A stretch of 37,319 nucleotides of DNA from Mycobacterium sp. (GCA_026393245.1 JAPLAO010000225.1:1-37319); one strand, 5' to 3'; counted from the stretch's first letter, positions 16,978-26,258 are shown. The notes: generated from the sequence alone by a model not told the origin. Made by a program: numbers and translations.

Positions 16978-17963
16978 GAGGTCACCGCCGACTGCGCCAT
17001 GAGCCGTGCCAGTACGTCGTGACGCAGTGACGCCGGTTCCAGCACCAGTGCGTCGGCGCCATACCCGGCGACCTCGCGAGCCAGGCGGTCGAGCGCACCC
17101 ACCTCGAGTTCGATGATCTCGCCCTCGCGACCGGCGATGGTACGACGGCCGATTGAGCGACCCGCGCGTCGCACTGCGGTGGCATATCCGTCGGCCACCC
17201 ACACCACGGCCTGCCCGCCGCTGGACGTCTCACCGATCGCCCGATCCACCAGCGCGCGTAGATCCACCCCGTCCGGCCGGGTCACCGAGCGTTGTGGCCC
17301 AACGGTTTTCACGTCAGCGCCGATCCGGGAGAGGCGGAATATCCGAGTGGCATCGCGGTCTCGGTCATGACCGACCAGATACCAGCGGCCCATCGCGGTG
17401 ACCACACCCCAGGGTTCGACGGTGCGTTCGGCGTAGGCCTCGACCGGGGTGGGCCGGTGCTGGAACCGAACCGCATGCCCGGTGTCGATGGCGGACAGCA
17501 GGATTCCGAGAGCGTCTTCCGAGCCGCGAAGACCCATGGGGCCCATACCGGTGGTGATCGCCACACCGGCAGCCGGATCCACGTCGACACCGGCCGCCCG
17601 CAACTTCAGCAGCGCGCTTTGTGCGGCCGTGATCCGCTCGGGCGACTCCCAGAGTTTGGTGGCCACCGCGACAGCCGCGGCCTCGTCGCGGGTCAGGTCG
17701 ATATCGGGCAGGGCGTAGTCGTCACGGGTGATCCGGTAGCCCTCGGCGGGGTCGAAGTTCGATACCTTTCCTGTCTCGAGGGGTATGCCGAGATCGCGCA
17801 ACTCGGCCTTGTCGCGCTCGAACATCCGGGAGAACGCCTCGTCGCTGGGACATTCGGCGTAACCGGCGACGTTGGCCCGGATCCGTTCGGCGGTCAGGAA
17901 GCCGCGCGTCGATAGCAGCGCGATCACAAGGTTCATCAACCGCTCGACTTTAGAGATCCCCAC
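16974..17963 (-). CDS. pafB: WYL-domain transcriptional regulator PafB
   Basis: The partner of PafC, 329 residues from GTG 17963. It has an HTH region (SKVERLMNLVIALLSTRGFLTAERIRANVAGY), FERDKAELRDLGIPLE, a WYL domain (AVRFQHRPTPVEAYAERTVEPWGVV, RWYLVGHDRDRDATRIFRLSRIG) and a WCX-like C-terminus. The start at 17963 matches the homologue, which begins just before SKVERL, and has AAGG 8 nt upstream. An alternative GTG at 18008 would add 15 residues and sits in the last degenerate copy of the 17-bp array after pafA. It follows pafA in the same direction, so damage control and pupylation genes may share a transcript. Confidence 0.9.
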   Translation of the reverse strand: MGISKVERLMNLVIALLSTRGFLTAERIRANVAGYAECPSDEAFSRMFERDKAELRDLGIPLETGKVSNFDPAEGYRITRDDYALPDIDLTRDEAAAVAVATKLWESPERITAAQSALLKLRAAGVDVDPAAGVAITTGMGPMGLRGSEDALGILLSAIDTGHAVRFQHRPTPVEAYAERTVEPWGVVTAMGRWYLVGHDRDRDATRIFRLSRIGADVKTVGPQRSVTRPDGVDLRALVDRAIGETSSGGQAVVWVADGYATAVRRAGRSIGRRTIAGREGEIIELEVGALDRLAREVAGYGADALVLEPASLRHDVLARLMAQSAVTS

Positions 17964-18005
17964 GCGCCCAACCTTAACCGCACGCCCGCCGAAGCCGGGT
18001 GCACT

Positions 18006-18078
18006 CACATTCGGGTGTTCTCACATACGGGTGTTGCTCACATACGGGTGTTGCTCACATACGGGTGTTGCTCACATA
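18006..18078 (-). repeat. 17-bp tandem array from the pafA stop toward pafB; every copy holds ATGTGA
   Basis: The minus-strand unit is GTATGTGAGCAACACCC. The first copy carries the final Met codon and stop of pafA (ATG TGA, stop 18074-18072). Two more perfect copies and two degenerate ones follow down to 18006. The last, GAATGTGAGTGCACCC, contains the alternative pafB start GTG 18008. Every copy therefore has a minimal start-stop AUGUGA. It could let terminating ribosomes reinitiate or stall between pafA and pafB (inference), or it may be a neutral slippage product. Confidence 0.9.
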
Positions 18079-19430
18079 CTGGCAATGAGCCGTTTCACCC
18101 GCTCGTCGGTGGAGCGGAACGGGTCCTTGCACAGCACGGTGCGCTGAGCCTGGTCGTTGAGTTTCAGATGCACCCAGTCGACGGTGAAATCACGGCCGGC
18201 CTCCTGAGCGGCGCTGATGAACTCTCCACGCAGCTTCGCCCGGGTGGTCTGCGGTGGGGTGTCGACAGCCACCTCGATGTCCTCGTCGGTGGTCACCCGG
18301 GCCGCAAGCCCCTTGCGCTGCAGGATGTCGAACACTCCCCGGCCCCGCTTGATGTCGTGGTAAGCCAGGTCGAGTTGGCTGATCTTGGGGTCGGACAGTT
18401 CCATGCTGTAGCGGTCCTGGTAGCGCTGGAACAGTTTTTTCTTGATCACCCAGTCAATCTCGGTGTCAACCTTGGCGAAATCCTGGCTCTCGACGGCGTC
18501 AAGTTGGCGGCCCCACAGATCGACCACCTGATCGATCTGGGTATTGGGCTCGCGGGACTGCAGGTACTCCACCGCACGGGCGTAGTACTCGCGCTGGATG
18601 TCCAGCGCACTGGCCTGCCGCCCGCCGGCGAGTCGCACCGGCCGCCGTCCGGTCAGATCGTGACTGACCTCGCGGATGGCGCGAATCGGGTTGTCCAGGG
18701 AGAAGTCCCGGAACGGCACGCCGGCTTCGATCATCTCCAGCACCAGTGCGCACGTGCCGACCTTCAGCATGGTCGTCGTCTCACTCATGTTGGAATCGCC
18801 GACGATCACGTGCAGTCGCCGGTACTTCTCGGCATCGGCATGGGGCTCGTCGCGGGTATTGATGATCGGACGTGACCGGGTGGTGGCGCTGGAGACACCC
18901 TCCCAGATGTGCTCGGCGCGCTGGGATAGGCAGAACGCCGCGGCCTTCGGAGTCTGCAGCACCTTGCCGGCGCCGCAGATGAGTTGGCGCGTCACCAGGA
19001 ACGGCAGCAGCACATCAGAGATCCGGGAGAACTCACCGGCCCGAACGATCAGGTAATTCTCGTGGCATCCGTAGGAGTTGCCTGCCGAGTCGGTGTTGTT
19101 CTTAAACAGATAAATGTCCCCGCCAATGCCCTCATCGGCGAGCCGCTGCTCGGCGTCGATAAGAAGGTCCTCCAGTACCCGCTCACCCGCACGATCGTGG
19201 GTGACGAGCTGGATCAGATTGTCGCATTCGGCGGTGGCGTATTCGGGATGGCTGCCCACGTCGAGGTACAGCCGCGCACCGTTGCGCAGGAAGACGTTCG
19301 AGCTTCGGCCCCAGGAGACCACCCGACGGAACAGGTAGCGAGCAACTTCGTCCGGGCTGAGCCGACGGTGTCCGTGAAACGTGCAGGTGACTCCGAACTC
19401 GGTTTCGATGCCCATGATTCTGCGCTGCAC
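18072..19430 (-). CDS. pafA: Pup--protein ligase PafA
   Basis: PafA attaches the C-terminal glutamate of Pup to substrate lysines after phosphorylating it with ATP. The product is 452 residues, the same as the M. tuberculosis enzyme, and nearly identical to it at the N-terminus. It begins [17 protein letters not shown], with the Mg/ATP-binding Glu at position 9, and has the catalytic Asp in [13 protein letters not shown] (about 57). [24 protein letters not shown] is the shared Dop/PafA signature. GTG 19430 fits the homologue. A run of open frame upstream contains a 39-bp repeat and is not conserved. The C-terminal RLIASM ends in the 17-bp array. Confidence 0.96.
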   Translation of the reverse strand: MQRRIMGIETEFGVTCTFHGHRRLSPDEVARYLFRRVVSWGRSSNVFLRNGARLYLDVGSHPEYATAECDNLIQLVTHDRAGERVLEDLLIDAEQRLADEGIGGDIYLFKNNTDSAGNSYGCHENYLIVRAGEFSRISDVLLPFLVTRQLICGAGKVLQTPKAAAFCLSQRAEHIWEGVSSATTRSRPIINTRDEPHADAEKYRRLHVIVGDSNMSETTTMLKVGTCALVLEMIEAGVPFRDFSLDNPIRAIREVSHDLTGRRPVRLAGGRQASALDIQREYYARAVEYLQSREPNTQIDQVVDLWGRQLDAVESQDFAKVDTEIDWVIKKKLFQRYQDRYSMELSDPKISQLDLAYHDIKRGRGVFDILQRKGLAARVTTDEDIEVAVDTPPQTTRAKLRGEFISAAQEAGRDFTVDWVHLKLNDQAQRTVLCKDPFRSTDERVKRLIASM

Positions 19431-19461
19431 GGAGCAGAGCCTACTGGTTCCCCGACGGCAT

Positions 19462-19555
19462 CGGTGGGCAAGCGGCCCGGATCCTTCGCCGAGTGATCGC
19501 CGTGGGCGAACCGGCCCGGATCCATCGCCGGGTGATCGCCGTGGACGAACCGGCC
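19462..19555 (-). repeat. 39-bp tandem repeat (2.4 copies) upstream of pafA
   Basis: Minus-strand units at 19555-19517 and 19516-19478 differ at four positions; a partial third copy runs to about 19462. The period is a multiple of three and the pafA frame is open through it, giving [13 protein letters not shown] followed by [13 protein letters not shown]. It lies 32 bp or more upstream of the pafA GTG, in the gap shared with the divergent small membrane gene. It may be leader RNA or a non-conserved N-terminal extension; I favour the leader because PafA proteins start at MQRRIMG. Confidence 0.85.
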
Positions 19556-19641
19556 AGCAACGTCGCGCCCGTTTGAGCTGGCGTGCGGAGCAACGCCGAA
19601 ATCCGCGGCGTGGTGGGTACTGCGACCGCCGGTTCATTCAC

Positions 19642-19647
19642 TACGCT
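19642..19647 (+). promoter_or_regulatory. -10 element for the small membrane protein gene
   Basis: TACGCT fits TANNNT and is followed by 7 nt and then GTG 19655, the spacing expected for a leaderless mycobacterial mRNA. It decides the choice of GTG 19655 over ATG 19583. Confidence 0.45.
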
Positions 19648-19654
19648 GGCGGCC

Positions 19655-19879
19655 GTGCTCCGCGACGCAACGACCCTGGGCCGCCGGATTTGGATATCCG
19701 CGCTGCTGATGGCTGCCGTCGCCGTGGTGATACTCAGCTGGCGAGTGCCCGAGCCGGAGAACCAGCGGCCGAGTTCAACGCAGTCGGTCGAGAGCAGCGC
19801 GTATCTGCGGTGCGCTCCGCAGTACGTTGCGCCGCCGAGTTACGGCACACGCGCGCTCAGCAACGACTGCACTCAGTAG
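19655..19879 (+). CDS. Small single-pass membrane protein, unknown function
   Basis: A 74-residue protein beginning V/M-LRDATTLGRRIWIS. One membrane helix is clear (IWISALLMAAVAVVILSW, about residues 11-28), preceded by arginines, so the C-terminus should be outside. The external tail (about 45 residues) is Pro/Ser-rich with two cysteines (YLRCAPQY and SNDCTQ) that could pair. GTG 19655 is chosen for its position 7 nt after TACGCT. The gene sits on the plus strand between pafA and prcA, both minus; its stop is 23 bp from the prcA stop. I do not recognise a family. The start is uncertain; ATG 19583 would add 24 residues. Confidence 0.55.
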   Translation: MLRDATTLGRRIWISALLMAAVAVVILSWRVPEPENQRPSSTQSVESSAYLRCAPQYVAPPSYGTRALSNDCTQ

Positions 19880-19902
19880 CCGCCCCGCGCGGAGCTGCCG
19901 GC

Positions 19903-20664
19903 TCAGGTCTCGGCGGGCGATTCGGTTGGGGCGGCATCGGTGTTTGCCAGCATGGTCTCCAAAGCTGCACCGGTGATCCGCCGGAAGGCGCGGCGAGGCC
20001 GGTTGTTGTCAAGGATCGCCACCTCAAGTGTCGACGGCCCCAGCACCCGCGGTTCAGCTGCCGGTATGGCGTTGCCCGCCGAGCTAGCGATGCCCGCCCG
20101 CAACGCGCCGACCGCGATCCGCACCGCCTCCTCCAATTCGGCATGTGCCGAGTAGGTCTCCTTGAGCGCAGTGGTGATCGGTTCGGTGGTGCCGCCCATG
20201 ACCACGAAGTCAGGTTCGTCGGCGATCGACCCGTCGTAGGTGATCCGGTAGATCTCCGGTGCCTTTGTTTCGCCGTGGTGTGCAACCTCGGCCACACACA
20301 ACTCGACCTCGTAGGGCTTGGCCTGCTCGGTGAAGATGGTGCCGAGAGTCTGGGCGTAAACGTTGGCGAGTTGCCTGCCGGTCACGTCCCGGCGGTCGTA
20401 GGCGTAGCCGCGGGTGTCCGCATACTGGATTCCGCCACGACGCAGGCTGTCAAACTCGTTGAAGCGGCCTACCGCCGCGAATCCAACCCGATCGTAGATC
20501 TCGCTCACCTTCTGCAGCGATCGCGAAGGGTTTTCGGCGACGAACAACACGCCACCCGCGTACACCAACGTGACCACGCTTCGGCCCCGTGCAATGCCTT
20601 TACGCGCGAGTTCGGAACGCTCCCGCATCGCCTGCTCGGGCGAGATGAAATACGGGAAGCTCAT
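19903..20664 (-). CDS. prcA: Proteasome alpha subunit PrcA
   Basis: PrcA forms the outer rings and gate of the mycobacterial 20S proteasome and docks Mpa. The 253-residue protein starts [31 protein letters not shown], whose N-terminal octapeptide closes the gate. It contains [35 protein letters not shown] and the [21 protein letters not shown] helix, characteristic of alpha subunits. There is no propeptide or catalytic Thr, as expected. ATG 20664 overlaps the prcB stop as ATGA, giving coupled synthesis of the two ring types. The acidic/Pro tail after about 235 is probably disordered. Confidence 0.96.
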   Translation of the reverse strand: MSFPYFISPEQAMRERSELARKGIARGRSVVTLVYAGGVLFVAENPSRSLQKVSEIYDRVGFAAVGRFNEFDSLRRGGIQYADTRGYAYDRRDVTGRQLANVYAQTLGTIFTEQAKPYEVELCVAEVAHHGETKAPEIYRITYDGSIADEPDFVVMGGTTEPITTALKETYSAHAELEEAVRIAVGALRAGIASSAGNAIPAAEPRVLGPSTLEVAILDNNRPRRAFRRITGAALETMLANTDAAPTESPAET

Positions 20665-21560
20665 GAATCAGCCCGTGGCGCAACGTTGCTCGGTCCCCGG
20701 CCCGGCCCGAACTCATCGGTGCGGGTGCGGGTCGCGATCACTTCACGCGCCAGCCGTTCGATGTGCTCGCCGGTCACCTCCTGAGCGCCGTCGGCCCCGA
20801 TGGTGACCGCCGTCGGGAAGATGCCCCGAATCAAATCCGGACCGCCGGTGGCGGAGTCGTCGTCGGCCGCGTCGTAGAGCGCCTCGACTGCTACCTTTAA
20901 CGCCGAATCCGCATCTGCCACAGCGGAATACAGCTTCTTCATTGAGGCCTTCGCAAACAGCGAGCCCGAGCCGACCGCCTGGTAGCCCTCCTCCTCGATG
21001 TGCCAGCCTCCAGCAGCGTCGAAAGACACGATGCGACCGGCCGCGTTGGCATCCGAGTCATTGAGGTCGTAGCCCACCAGCAGCGGCAGCGCAATGAACC
21101 CCTGCAGTGCCGCGCCGAGATTGCCCCGCACCATGATCGCCAGCCGATTGACCTTGCCGGCGAACGTCATCGGCACGCCCTCGAGCTTTTCGTAGTGCTC
21201 AAGTTCGACGGCGTAGAGACGAGCGAATTCGACCGCGAGGGCGGCGGTGCCTGCGATCCCAGTGGCGGTGTAGTCGTCGGTGATATAGACCTTCTGCACA
21301 TCGCGGCCGGCGATCATATTGCCCTGGGTGGAACGCCGGTCCCCGGCGATCAGCACACCGCCGGGGTAGCGCAGCGCGACGATGGTGGTGCCGTGCGGCA
21401 ACGCATCACCCGCGAGTGATCCCTGGGCTAGTGCGCCGGTGAGGAGTAACTCGGGCGCCTGACGGCGCAGGTACTCCGAAAAAGATGACTGGTCTGCGTG
21501 CTGGGTGAAAGATCCGGTCAGAAGGTTGTTGGCCAGTCGATCTGGGGACGGCCAGGTCAC
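20661..21560 (-). CDS. prcB: Proteasome beta subunit PrcB
   Basis: PrcB carries the proteolytic sites of the inner rings. The 299-residue precursor has a 57-residue propeptide ending LPHG, and cleavage exposes the nucleophile Thr58 in [11 protein letters not shown]. Other active-site features are [11 protein letters not shown] (Asp and Arg region) and the Lys in [19 protein letters not shown]. The C-terminal tail after about 270 is longer and more basic/Pro-rich than the core needs. GTG 21560 overlaps the pup stop as GTGA. Order pup-prcB-prcA is the standard proteasome operon. Confidence 0.96.
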   Translation of the reverse strand: MTWPSPDRLANNLLTGSFTQHADQSSFSEYLRRQAPELLLTGALAQGSLAGDALPHGTTIVALRYPGGVLIAGDRRSTQGNMIAGRDVQKVYITDDYTATGIAGTAALAVEFARLYAVELEHYEKLEGVPMTFAGKVNRLAIMVRGNLGAALQGFIALPLLVGYDLNDSDANAAGRIVSFDAAGGWHIEEEGYQAVGSGSLFAKASMKKLYSAVADADSALKVAVEALYDAADDDSATGGPDLIRGIFPTAVTIGADGAQEVTGEHIERLAREVIATRTRTDEFGPGRGPSNVAPRADS

Positions 21561-21751
21561 TGTCCGCCCTTTTGGACATAGGCCCGCACGAAGTCCTCGG
21601 CATTTTCCTCAAGCACGTCGTCGATCTCGTCGAGCAGGTCGTCGGTCTCCGCGGAAAGCTTCTCGCGGCGCTCCTGCCCGGCACCTGCATCGCCGGCGGC
21701 GCCGTCGTCATCGCCGCCGCCACCGCCACGCCTGGTCTGTTCCTGAGCCAT
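21557..21751 (-). CDS. pup: Prokaryotic ubiquitin-like protein Pup
   Basis: A 64-residue intrinsically disordered tag that ends in GGQ, so its terminal Gln must be deamidated by Dop before PafA can ligate it. The N-terminal half ([16 protein letters not shown]) threads into the Mpa pore. The C-terminal [26 protein letters not shown] forms the helix that binds the Mpa coiled coil and PafA/Dop. A strong AGGAGG (21762-21757) sits 5 nt before ATG 21751. In M. tuberculosis dop directly precedes pup. Here an opposite-strand permease lies between them, so pup needs its own promoter in 21752-21976. Confidence 0.97.
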   Translation of the reverse strand: MAQEQTRRGGGGGDDDGAAGDAGAGQERREKLSAETDDLLDEIDDVLEENAEDFVRAYVQKGGQ

Positions 21752-21976
21752 CGCTGCCTCCTGCTCTCATCGGCGGCCCGACCGCCGCACTCCACAGTAC
21801 CGTTCGGGATCCGATGGTACCTGCACCGTAGCGGCCGACCCGTGGCCGACGGGGAGCACCTCGTTGGCATCGTCGCGACCCTGACTCGGCCTGGTAGTTG
21901 GACCAATTGTCGTGTCGAGCCTGCACGCGAGCCCTCCAAGGACATAAGTTTCCTCCTATACCTATAGGGGGATGAC
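21752..21976. promoter_or_regulatory. Divergent pup / permease intergenic region
   Basis: These 225 bp separate the divergent starts of pup (minus) and the APC permease (plus). The pup end holds a strong Shine-Dalgarno. The permease end holds a near-palindrome with arms TCCTCCTATA (21951-21960) and TATAGGGGGA (21963-21972), separated by CC, that covers the permease Shine-Dalgarno AGGGGG. TANNNT-type hexamers exist on the minus strand around 21812-21830 (TACCAT, TACGGT), but I cannot assign the true pup promoter. Confidence 0.5.
21951..21972 (+). promoter_or_regulatory. Hairpin that can mask the Shine-Dalgarno of the permease gene
   Basis: The arms TCCTCCTATA and TATAGGGGGA can pair along their length with one U-G wobble; a 2-nt CC apex would in practice open into a larger AU-rich loop. 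The 3' arm contains AGGGGG, 5 nt before GTG 21977, and the 5' arm is anti-Shine-Dalgarno-like. In RNA this would hide the ribosome site; in DNA the same symmetry could be an operator. Which of the two applies cannot be told from sequence. Confidence 0.5.
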
Positions 21977-23536
21977 GTGTCAGAGACAACCAACCTCGCG
22001 TCCATCAATGCGGCCGAAGCCCAGGAACTCGACCTCACCGCAGACTCCATCGAGCAGACCAGCCACCTGCAGAAGAACTTCGGCCGCAAAGAGATTCTTT
22101 TCTTTACGATCTGCACGCTGGTGGGCGTCGACACGATCGGGGTGCTCGCCGCGCTCGGCGCCGAGGCCTTCACCTGGCTCGTGATCCTGGCGATCACCTT
22201 CTTCATTCCCAGTGCGCTGCTCTTCGCCGAACTCGGCACCGCCTTCCCCCAGGAGGGCGGCCCGTACATCTGGGCCCGCCTGGCCTTCGGCCGGCTCACC
22301 GCCACTGTCAACAACGTCCTCTACTGGGTGACGAACCCGGTGTGGTTCGGCGGCACTCTGGCCACCCTGGCCGTGACGACCGTCTCGGTGTTCTTCCTGG
22401 GAGGCGAGGACATGCCGACCTTCTGGTTCTACCTCTTCACACTTGCCTTCATCTGGATCGGCACCTTGGCTGCCATCCTGTCGTTCAAGGTCGGCAAGTA
22501 CATCCCGATCGCCGGCGCCTACGCGCGGTTCATCCTGTTGGGCTTCTTCACCATCACCACCCTGATCTACGCCGCCAAGAATGGCGTCCAGGGTGTGCAT
22601 GTCGGCGACTTCGGTGTGACTACGGCGGGATTCTTCGGACTCGCGGGCGTGATCATGTTCGGGTACGTCGGCTTCGAACTGCCCAACACCGCCGGCGACG
22701 AGATGAAGAACCCGAAGAAGGATGTGCCCTTCTCGATCTTTCGGTCCGCGGTCGTGGCGATCCTCATGTATGCCATTCCCATCCTGTGCATCATCGTGAT
22801 ACTGCCGTCAGATCAGGTGTCCGGACTCGGTGGCTTCATCGACGCGATGCGTGCGGTCTTCACGGTGTACGGCGGCAGCATCGGCGACGGCGGGGCAGTG
22901 ACCCTCACCGGCGCCGGCGCCATCATCGCCGCAATCGCTGCGATCCTGTTCATCCTGTGCCTGCTGTCCAGTGGCGTCGCCTGGATCATGGGTTCCGACC
23001 GCGCCATGGCCGTGTCCGGCTATGACGGCGCCGCTCCCCGGTACTTGGGAGCGATCTCCCCCCGGTACGGCACGCCGGTCCGCGTCAACGTGCTGTCCGG
23101 AATCCTGGCCACCGCGGTGGTCGTCGCCGTCCATGAAATCACCGGCGGCAATGCCGCCAAGTATTTCGGTGCCATCCTGGGTATCGCGATCTCGACAACC
23201 CTCATCTCCTATATCGCGATCTTCCCCGCGCTGTGGAAGTTGCGCCTGTCCTTCCCCGACCACCCGCGGCCCTACCGTGCTCCGTGGGCGCCCTTTCTGT
23301 CGATCCTGCTGACCGCGTGGGTGGTTTTCGCCGCCGTGCAACTGCTGATGCCCGGGTTCGGTGTCGACTGGTTCTCCGACGAGTTCCGGCCGGATGGCTG
23401 GGCGGCCGAGGAACGGGTGAGGTATCTGTTGATCGAGGCCGTACCGCTGGCGATCTTCTTCATCACCGGGGTGATCTTTTACTTCGCCGGGACGAAGGTG
23501 CGCGAGGAGAAAGCCGTCGTCGGCTCAGTTCGTTAG
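21977..23536 (+). CDS. APC-superfamily amino acid permease
   Basis: A 519-residue membrane transporter with about 12 hydrophobic segments. Family signs are [25 protein letters not shown] in TM1, [23 protein letters not shown] (APC consensus after TM2), [23 protein letters not shown] (the TM6 region and following loop), and [21 protein letters not shown]. Substrate is probably an amino acid or amine, not resolved further. GTG 21977 has AGGGGG 5 nt upstream. It lies on the plus strand between pup and dop, both minus, and its 3' end overlaps the dop 3' end by 12 bp. In M. tuberculosis dop and pup are adjacent, so this is an insertion in this lineage. Confidence 0.88.
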   Translation: MSETTNLASINAAEAQELDLTADSIEQTSHLQKNFGRKEILFFTICTLVGVDTIGVLAALGAEAFTWLVILAITFFIPSALLFAELGTAFPQEGGPYIWARLAFGRLTATVNNVLYWVTNPVWFGGTLATLAVTTVSVFFLGGEDMPTFWFYLFTLAFIWIGTLAAILSFKVGKYIPIAGAYARFILLGFFTITTLIYAAKNGVQGVHVGDFGVTTAGFFGLAGVIMFGYVGFELPNTAGDEMKNPKKDVPFSIFRSAVVAILMYAIPILCIIVILPSDQVSGLGGFIDAMRAVFTVYGGSIGDGGAVTLTGAGAIIAAIAAILFILCLLSSGVAWIMGSDRAMAVSGYDGAAPRYLGAISPRYGTPVRVNVLSGILATAVVVAVHEITGGNAAKYFGAILGIAISTTLISYIAIFPALWKLRLSFPDHPRPYRAPWAPFLSILLTAWVVFAAVQLLMPGFGVDWFSDEFRPDGWAAEERVRYLLIEAVPLAIFFITGVIFYFAGTKVREEKAVVGSVR

Positions 23537-25021
23537 TTGCGCAACAAGTTCGGCGGCACTGTCCACCGAATCCAGCAGCGCGCCGACGTGGGCCTTGCTG
23601 CCTCGCAGCGGCTCTAGAGTCGGGATCCGGATCAGCGAATCACCACCGAGGTCGAAGATCACCGAGTCCCAGCTTGCCGCCGCGATATCGGCGCCGAACC
23701 GGCGCAGACATTCGCCGCGGAAGTACGCGCGGGTGTCGGTCGGCGGATTATCAATGGCGTCGAGCACCTGCTGTTCGGTGACGAGCCGCTTCATCGAGCC
23801 ACGAGCGACCAGCCGGTTGTAGAGGCCCTTGTCCAGCCGGACGTCGGAGTACTGCAGGTCGACCAGTTGCAGCCGCGGTGCCGACCAGGTGAGGTTCTCC
23901 CGTTGCCGGAAACCCTCCAGCAGACGCAGTTTGGCCGGCCAATCCAGCAACTCCGAACATTCCATGGGATCGCGTTCCAGCAAATCGAGGACGCGTGCCC
24001 ACGTTTCGACGACGTCGGCCGCCCGCGGGTCGGGGTCACGGCTGTCCAGCAGTGTGGCCACCCGGTCCAGGTAGATCCGCTGCAGAGCCAGCGCGGTGAG
24101 TTCACGGCCGTCGGCCAGGGCCACCGTGGCTCGCAGCGACGGATCCCGGCTGACCACGTGAACGGCGTGAACCGGCCGGGCCAGCATCAGATCGCTGAGG
24201 TCAACACCTTCTTCGATCAGGTCGAGCACCAACGAGGTGGTACCGACCTTCAGATAGGTGGAGGTCTCGGCCAGGTTGGCGTCACCGATGATCACATGCA
24301 GCCGGCGGTATTTATCGGCGTCGGCGTGCGGCTCATCGCGGGTGTTGATGATTCCGCGCTTGAGTGTGGTCTCTAGGCCCACCTCCACCTCGATGTAGTC
24401 GGCCCGCTGTGACAGCTGGAATCCGGGCTCATCGCCGGCCGGACCGATGCCCACGCGGCCGGAACCAGTGAAGACCTGCCGGGAGACCATGAACGGCGTG
24501 AGCCCGGCGATGATGGCCGTGAACGGGGTCTGCCGACTCATCAGATAGTTCTCATGCGTTCCGTAGGACGCGCCCTTGCCGTCCACATTGTTTTTGTACA
24601 GCTGCAACTTGGCCGCGCCGGGAACGCTCGCGACGTGGCGGGCAGCGGCCTCCATCACCCGCTCACCGGCCTTGTCCCAGATCACCGCATCCATCGGATC
24701 AGTCACCTCGGGTGCGGAATACTCCGGATGGGCGTGGTCGACGTAGAGCCTGGCCCCGTTGGTCAGGATCATGTTGGCCGCGCCGACTTCATCAGCGTCG
24801 ACCACCGGCACCGGTCCCGAGGTTCGGCTCAGATCGAAACCGCGGGCGTCGCGCAGTGGCGACTCCACCTCGTAATCCCAGCGGGTGCGCTTAGCGCGTG
24901 GAATCCCCGCGGCAGCCGCATACGCCAGCACCGCCTGGGTGGAGGTGAGGATCGGATTGGCGGTGGGATCCGACGGCGAGGAGATTCCGTACTCAACCTC
25001 GGTACCGATGATCCGCTGCAT
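23525..25021 (-). CDS. dop: Deamidase/depupylase of Pup, Dop
   Basis: Dop converts the C-terminal Gln of Pup to Glu and also removes Pup from substrates. The 498-residue protein begins [15 protein letters not shown], with the Mg/ATP Glu at residue 8. It carries the Dop-specific loop absent from PafA (roughly residues 35-80, [32 protein letters not shown]), and the catalytic Asp in [40 protein letters not shown] is shared with PafA. ATG 25021 matches homologues; frame further upstream is not conserved. Downstream on its own strand is the antisense permease rather than pup, so cotranscription with pup would need read-through of about 1.8 kb. Confidence 0.95.
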   Translation of the reverse strand: MQRIIGTEVEYGISSPSDPTANPILTSTQAVLAYAAAAGIPRAKRTRWDYEVESPLRDARGFDLSRTSGPVPVVDADEVGAANMILTNGARLYVDHAHPEYSAPEVTDPMDAVIWDKAGERVMEAAARHVASVPGAAKLQLYKNNVDGKGASYGTHENYLMSRQTPFTAIIAGLTPFMVSRQVFTGSGRVGIGPAGDEPGFQLSQRADYIEVEVGLETTLKRGIINTRDEPHADADKYRRLHVIIGDANLAETSTYLKVGTTSLVLDLIEEGVDLSDLMLARPVHAVHVVSRDPSLRATVALADGRELTALALQRIYLDRVATLLDSRDPDPRAADVVETWARVLDLLERDPMECSELLDWPAKLRLLEGFRQRENLTWSAPRLQLVDLQYSDVRLDKGLYNRLVARGSMKRLVTEQQVLDAIDNPPTDTRAYFRGECLRRFGADIAAASWDSVIFDLGGDSLIRIPTLEPLRGSKAHVGALLDSVDSAAELVAQLTN

Positions 25022-25053
25022 GCGGGACAGCCTAGCCGGGTGGCGATGCGCGC

Positions 25054-25059
25054 TAAGGT
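25054..25059 (+). promoter_or_regulatory. -10 element for the Rv2113-like membrane protein
   Basis: TAAGGT fits TANNNT and lies 8 nt before ATG 25068, consistent with a leaderless start. It also falls in the 46-bp gap to the divergent dop start. Confidence 0.45.
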
Positions 25060-25067
25060 TTCGAGTC

Positions 25068-26258
25068 ATGCCGGCCGAATCGGAAGCTGCCGAACGCTGG
25101 TTCCTCGCTCGCGGACTACCGGCGGTGCTACGGCCCGGCGCGCTGCTGCACCGGGTGTGGAGCCGGTCCGCGCCCGCTCTGACAGCCCTAGCGGTGCTCG
25201 CGGTCAGCTCGATCATCGTGGTGCAGATTTCCGGAAGCCGCGCCATCGACATCTATGGCAGCCTGGACCCAGCCGATGGGTTCGTCCTGGCGATAGTGGC
25301 GCTGGTGCTTCCCGCTGCCGGGTTCGCAGGATGGTGTGTGGCGAAGGCCGACTCCACCGTGCGGCGCGTGCTGATCGCCGATCTCGCGGTGGCGGTGATC
25401 GCCCTCGGCGTCGTTTTCGGCGGACCGAGTGCTCGAATACCGATGAACCTGATCATCTGGGCCGCGGCGATCGGGGCGGTCCTCGTGATCACCGCGACGG
25501 GCCTCGGCTCGATTCTGGGCTGGGCAGCCGAGCTGACACTGACAAACCTGGCCTACGCGGCGGGCATGTTCGTCAGGGCGCTGCCGGTCGTTCTGCTGAC
25601 CATCCTGGTCTTCTTCAACACTTACGTGTGGCTGATGACCTCACTGATCAGCCGCGGCCGCCTGTGGCTGGGCATGGGCTTTCTGTTTCTGATAGCCGCG
25701 ACCTTCCTGGTGTCGGGCACACTGACGGAGGTGCGGCCGCTGCTCTCGGCGCCCACCGCCGTCGCAGGCGACTCCGCTCGCCTGGCCGGAACGCCGTTCG
25801 AAGGCGTACCGGACCACCCGGGCACCCGTCGACTCTCTCTGGGTGAACGTCTGAACACCGTGTTCGTGGTGGCCGCCTCGCAGGTCACCCACGTGCTCAC
25901 GGTCGCCTTAATCACCGGCGCCGTCTTCTTCGTCCTGGGCCTGATCCTGGTCAGCCCGCCCGTTCTGGATGCCTGGACGCGCGGCAACGGACGACCCGAT
26001 GGACAGCTGCTCGGCATGACACTGCCGATCCCCGACTCGCTGATTCAGACCACAATGTTGTTGACCGCGATCACATTCATGTATCTGTCCGCCAAGGCCG
26101 TCACCGACACGCAGTACCGCGCACAGTTTCTGGACCCTCTACTCGACGATGTGCGGCTGACGATCGTTGCTCTCAGCCGGTACCGGTCGATGGCAATCGG
26201 CCGACCCAAAAACCAAGCAGCAGAGACAATTTTGACCACGGAGGAACCTGATGGCTGA
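25068..26258 (+). CDS. Integral membrane protein of unknown function (Rv2113 homologue)
   Basis: A 396-residue membrane protein with about eight hydrophobic spans, for example [73 protein letters not shown] and [19 protein letters not shown]. Length matches M. tuberculosis Rv2113 (397). A cytoplasmic or external segment around 235-270 is variable. No catalytic motif is evident. It diverges from dop and overlaps the next gene by 8 bp, so the two form an operon that is conserved beside the proteasome genes. A link to pupylation is suggested only by position. Confidence 0.82.
   Translation: MPAESEAAERWFLARGLPAVLRPGALLHRVWSRSAPALTALAVLAVSSIIVVQISGSRAIDIYGSLDPADGFVLAIVALVLPAAGFAGWCVAKADSTVRRVLIADLAVAVIALGVVFGGPSARIPMNLIIWAAAIGAVLVITATGLGSILGWAAELTLTNLAYAAGMFVRALPVVLLTILVFFNTYVWLMTSLISRGRLWLGMGFLFLIAATFLVSGTLTEVRPLLSAPTAVAGDSARLAGTPFEGVPDHPGTRRLSLGERLNTVFVVAASQVTHVLTVALITGAVFFVLGLILVSPPVLDAWTRGNGRPDGQLLGMTLPIPDSLIQTTMLLTAITFMYLSAKAVTDTQYRAQFLDPLLDDVRLTIVALSRYRSMAIGRPKNQAAETILTTEEPDG

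Noticed and set aside
21977-23536. Mobile element carrying the permease
   Set aside because: No transposase, terminal inverted repeats or target duplication is visible around the gene; the insertion looks old and is simply described as a lineage difference.
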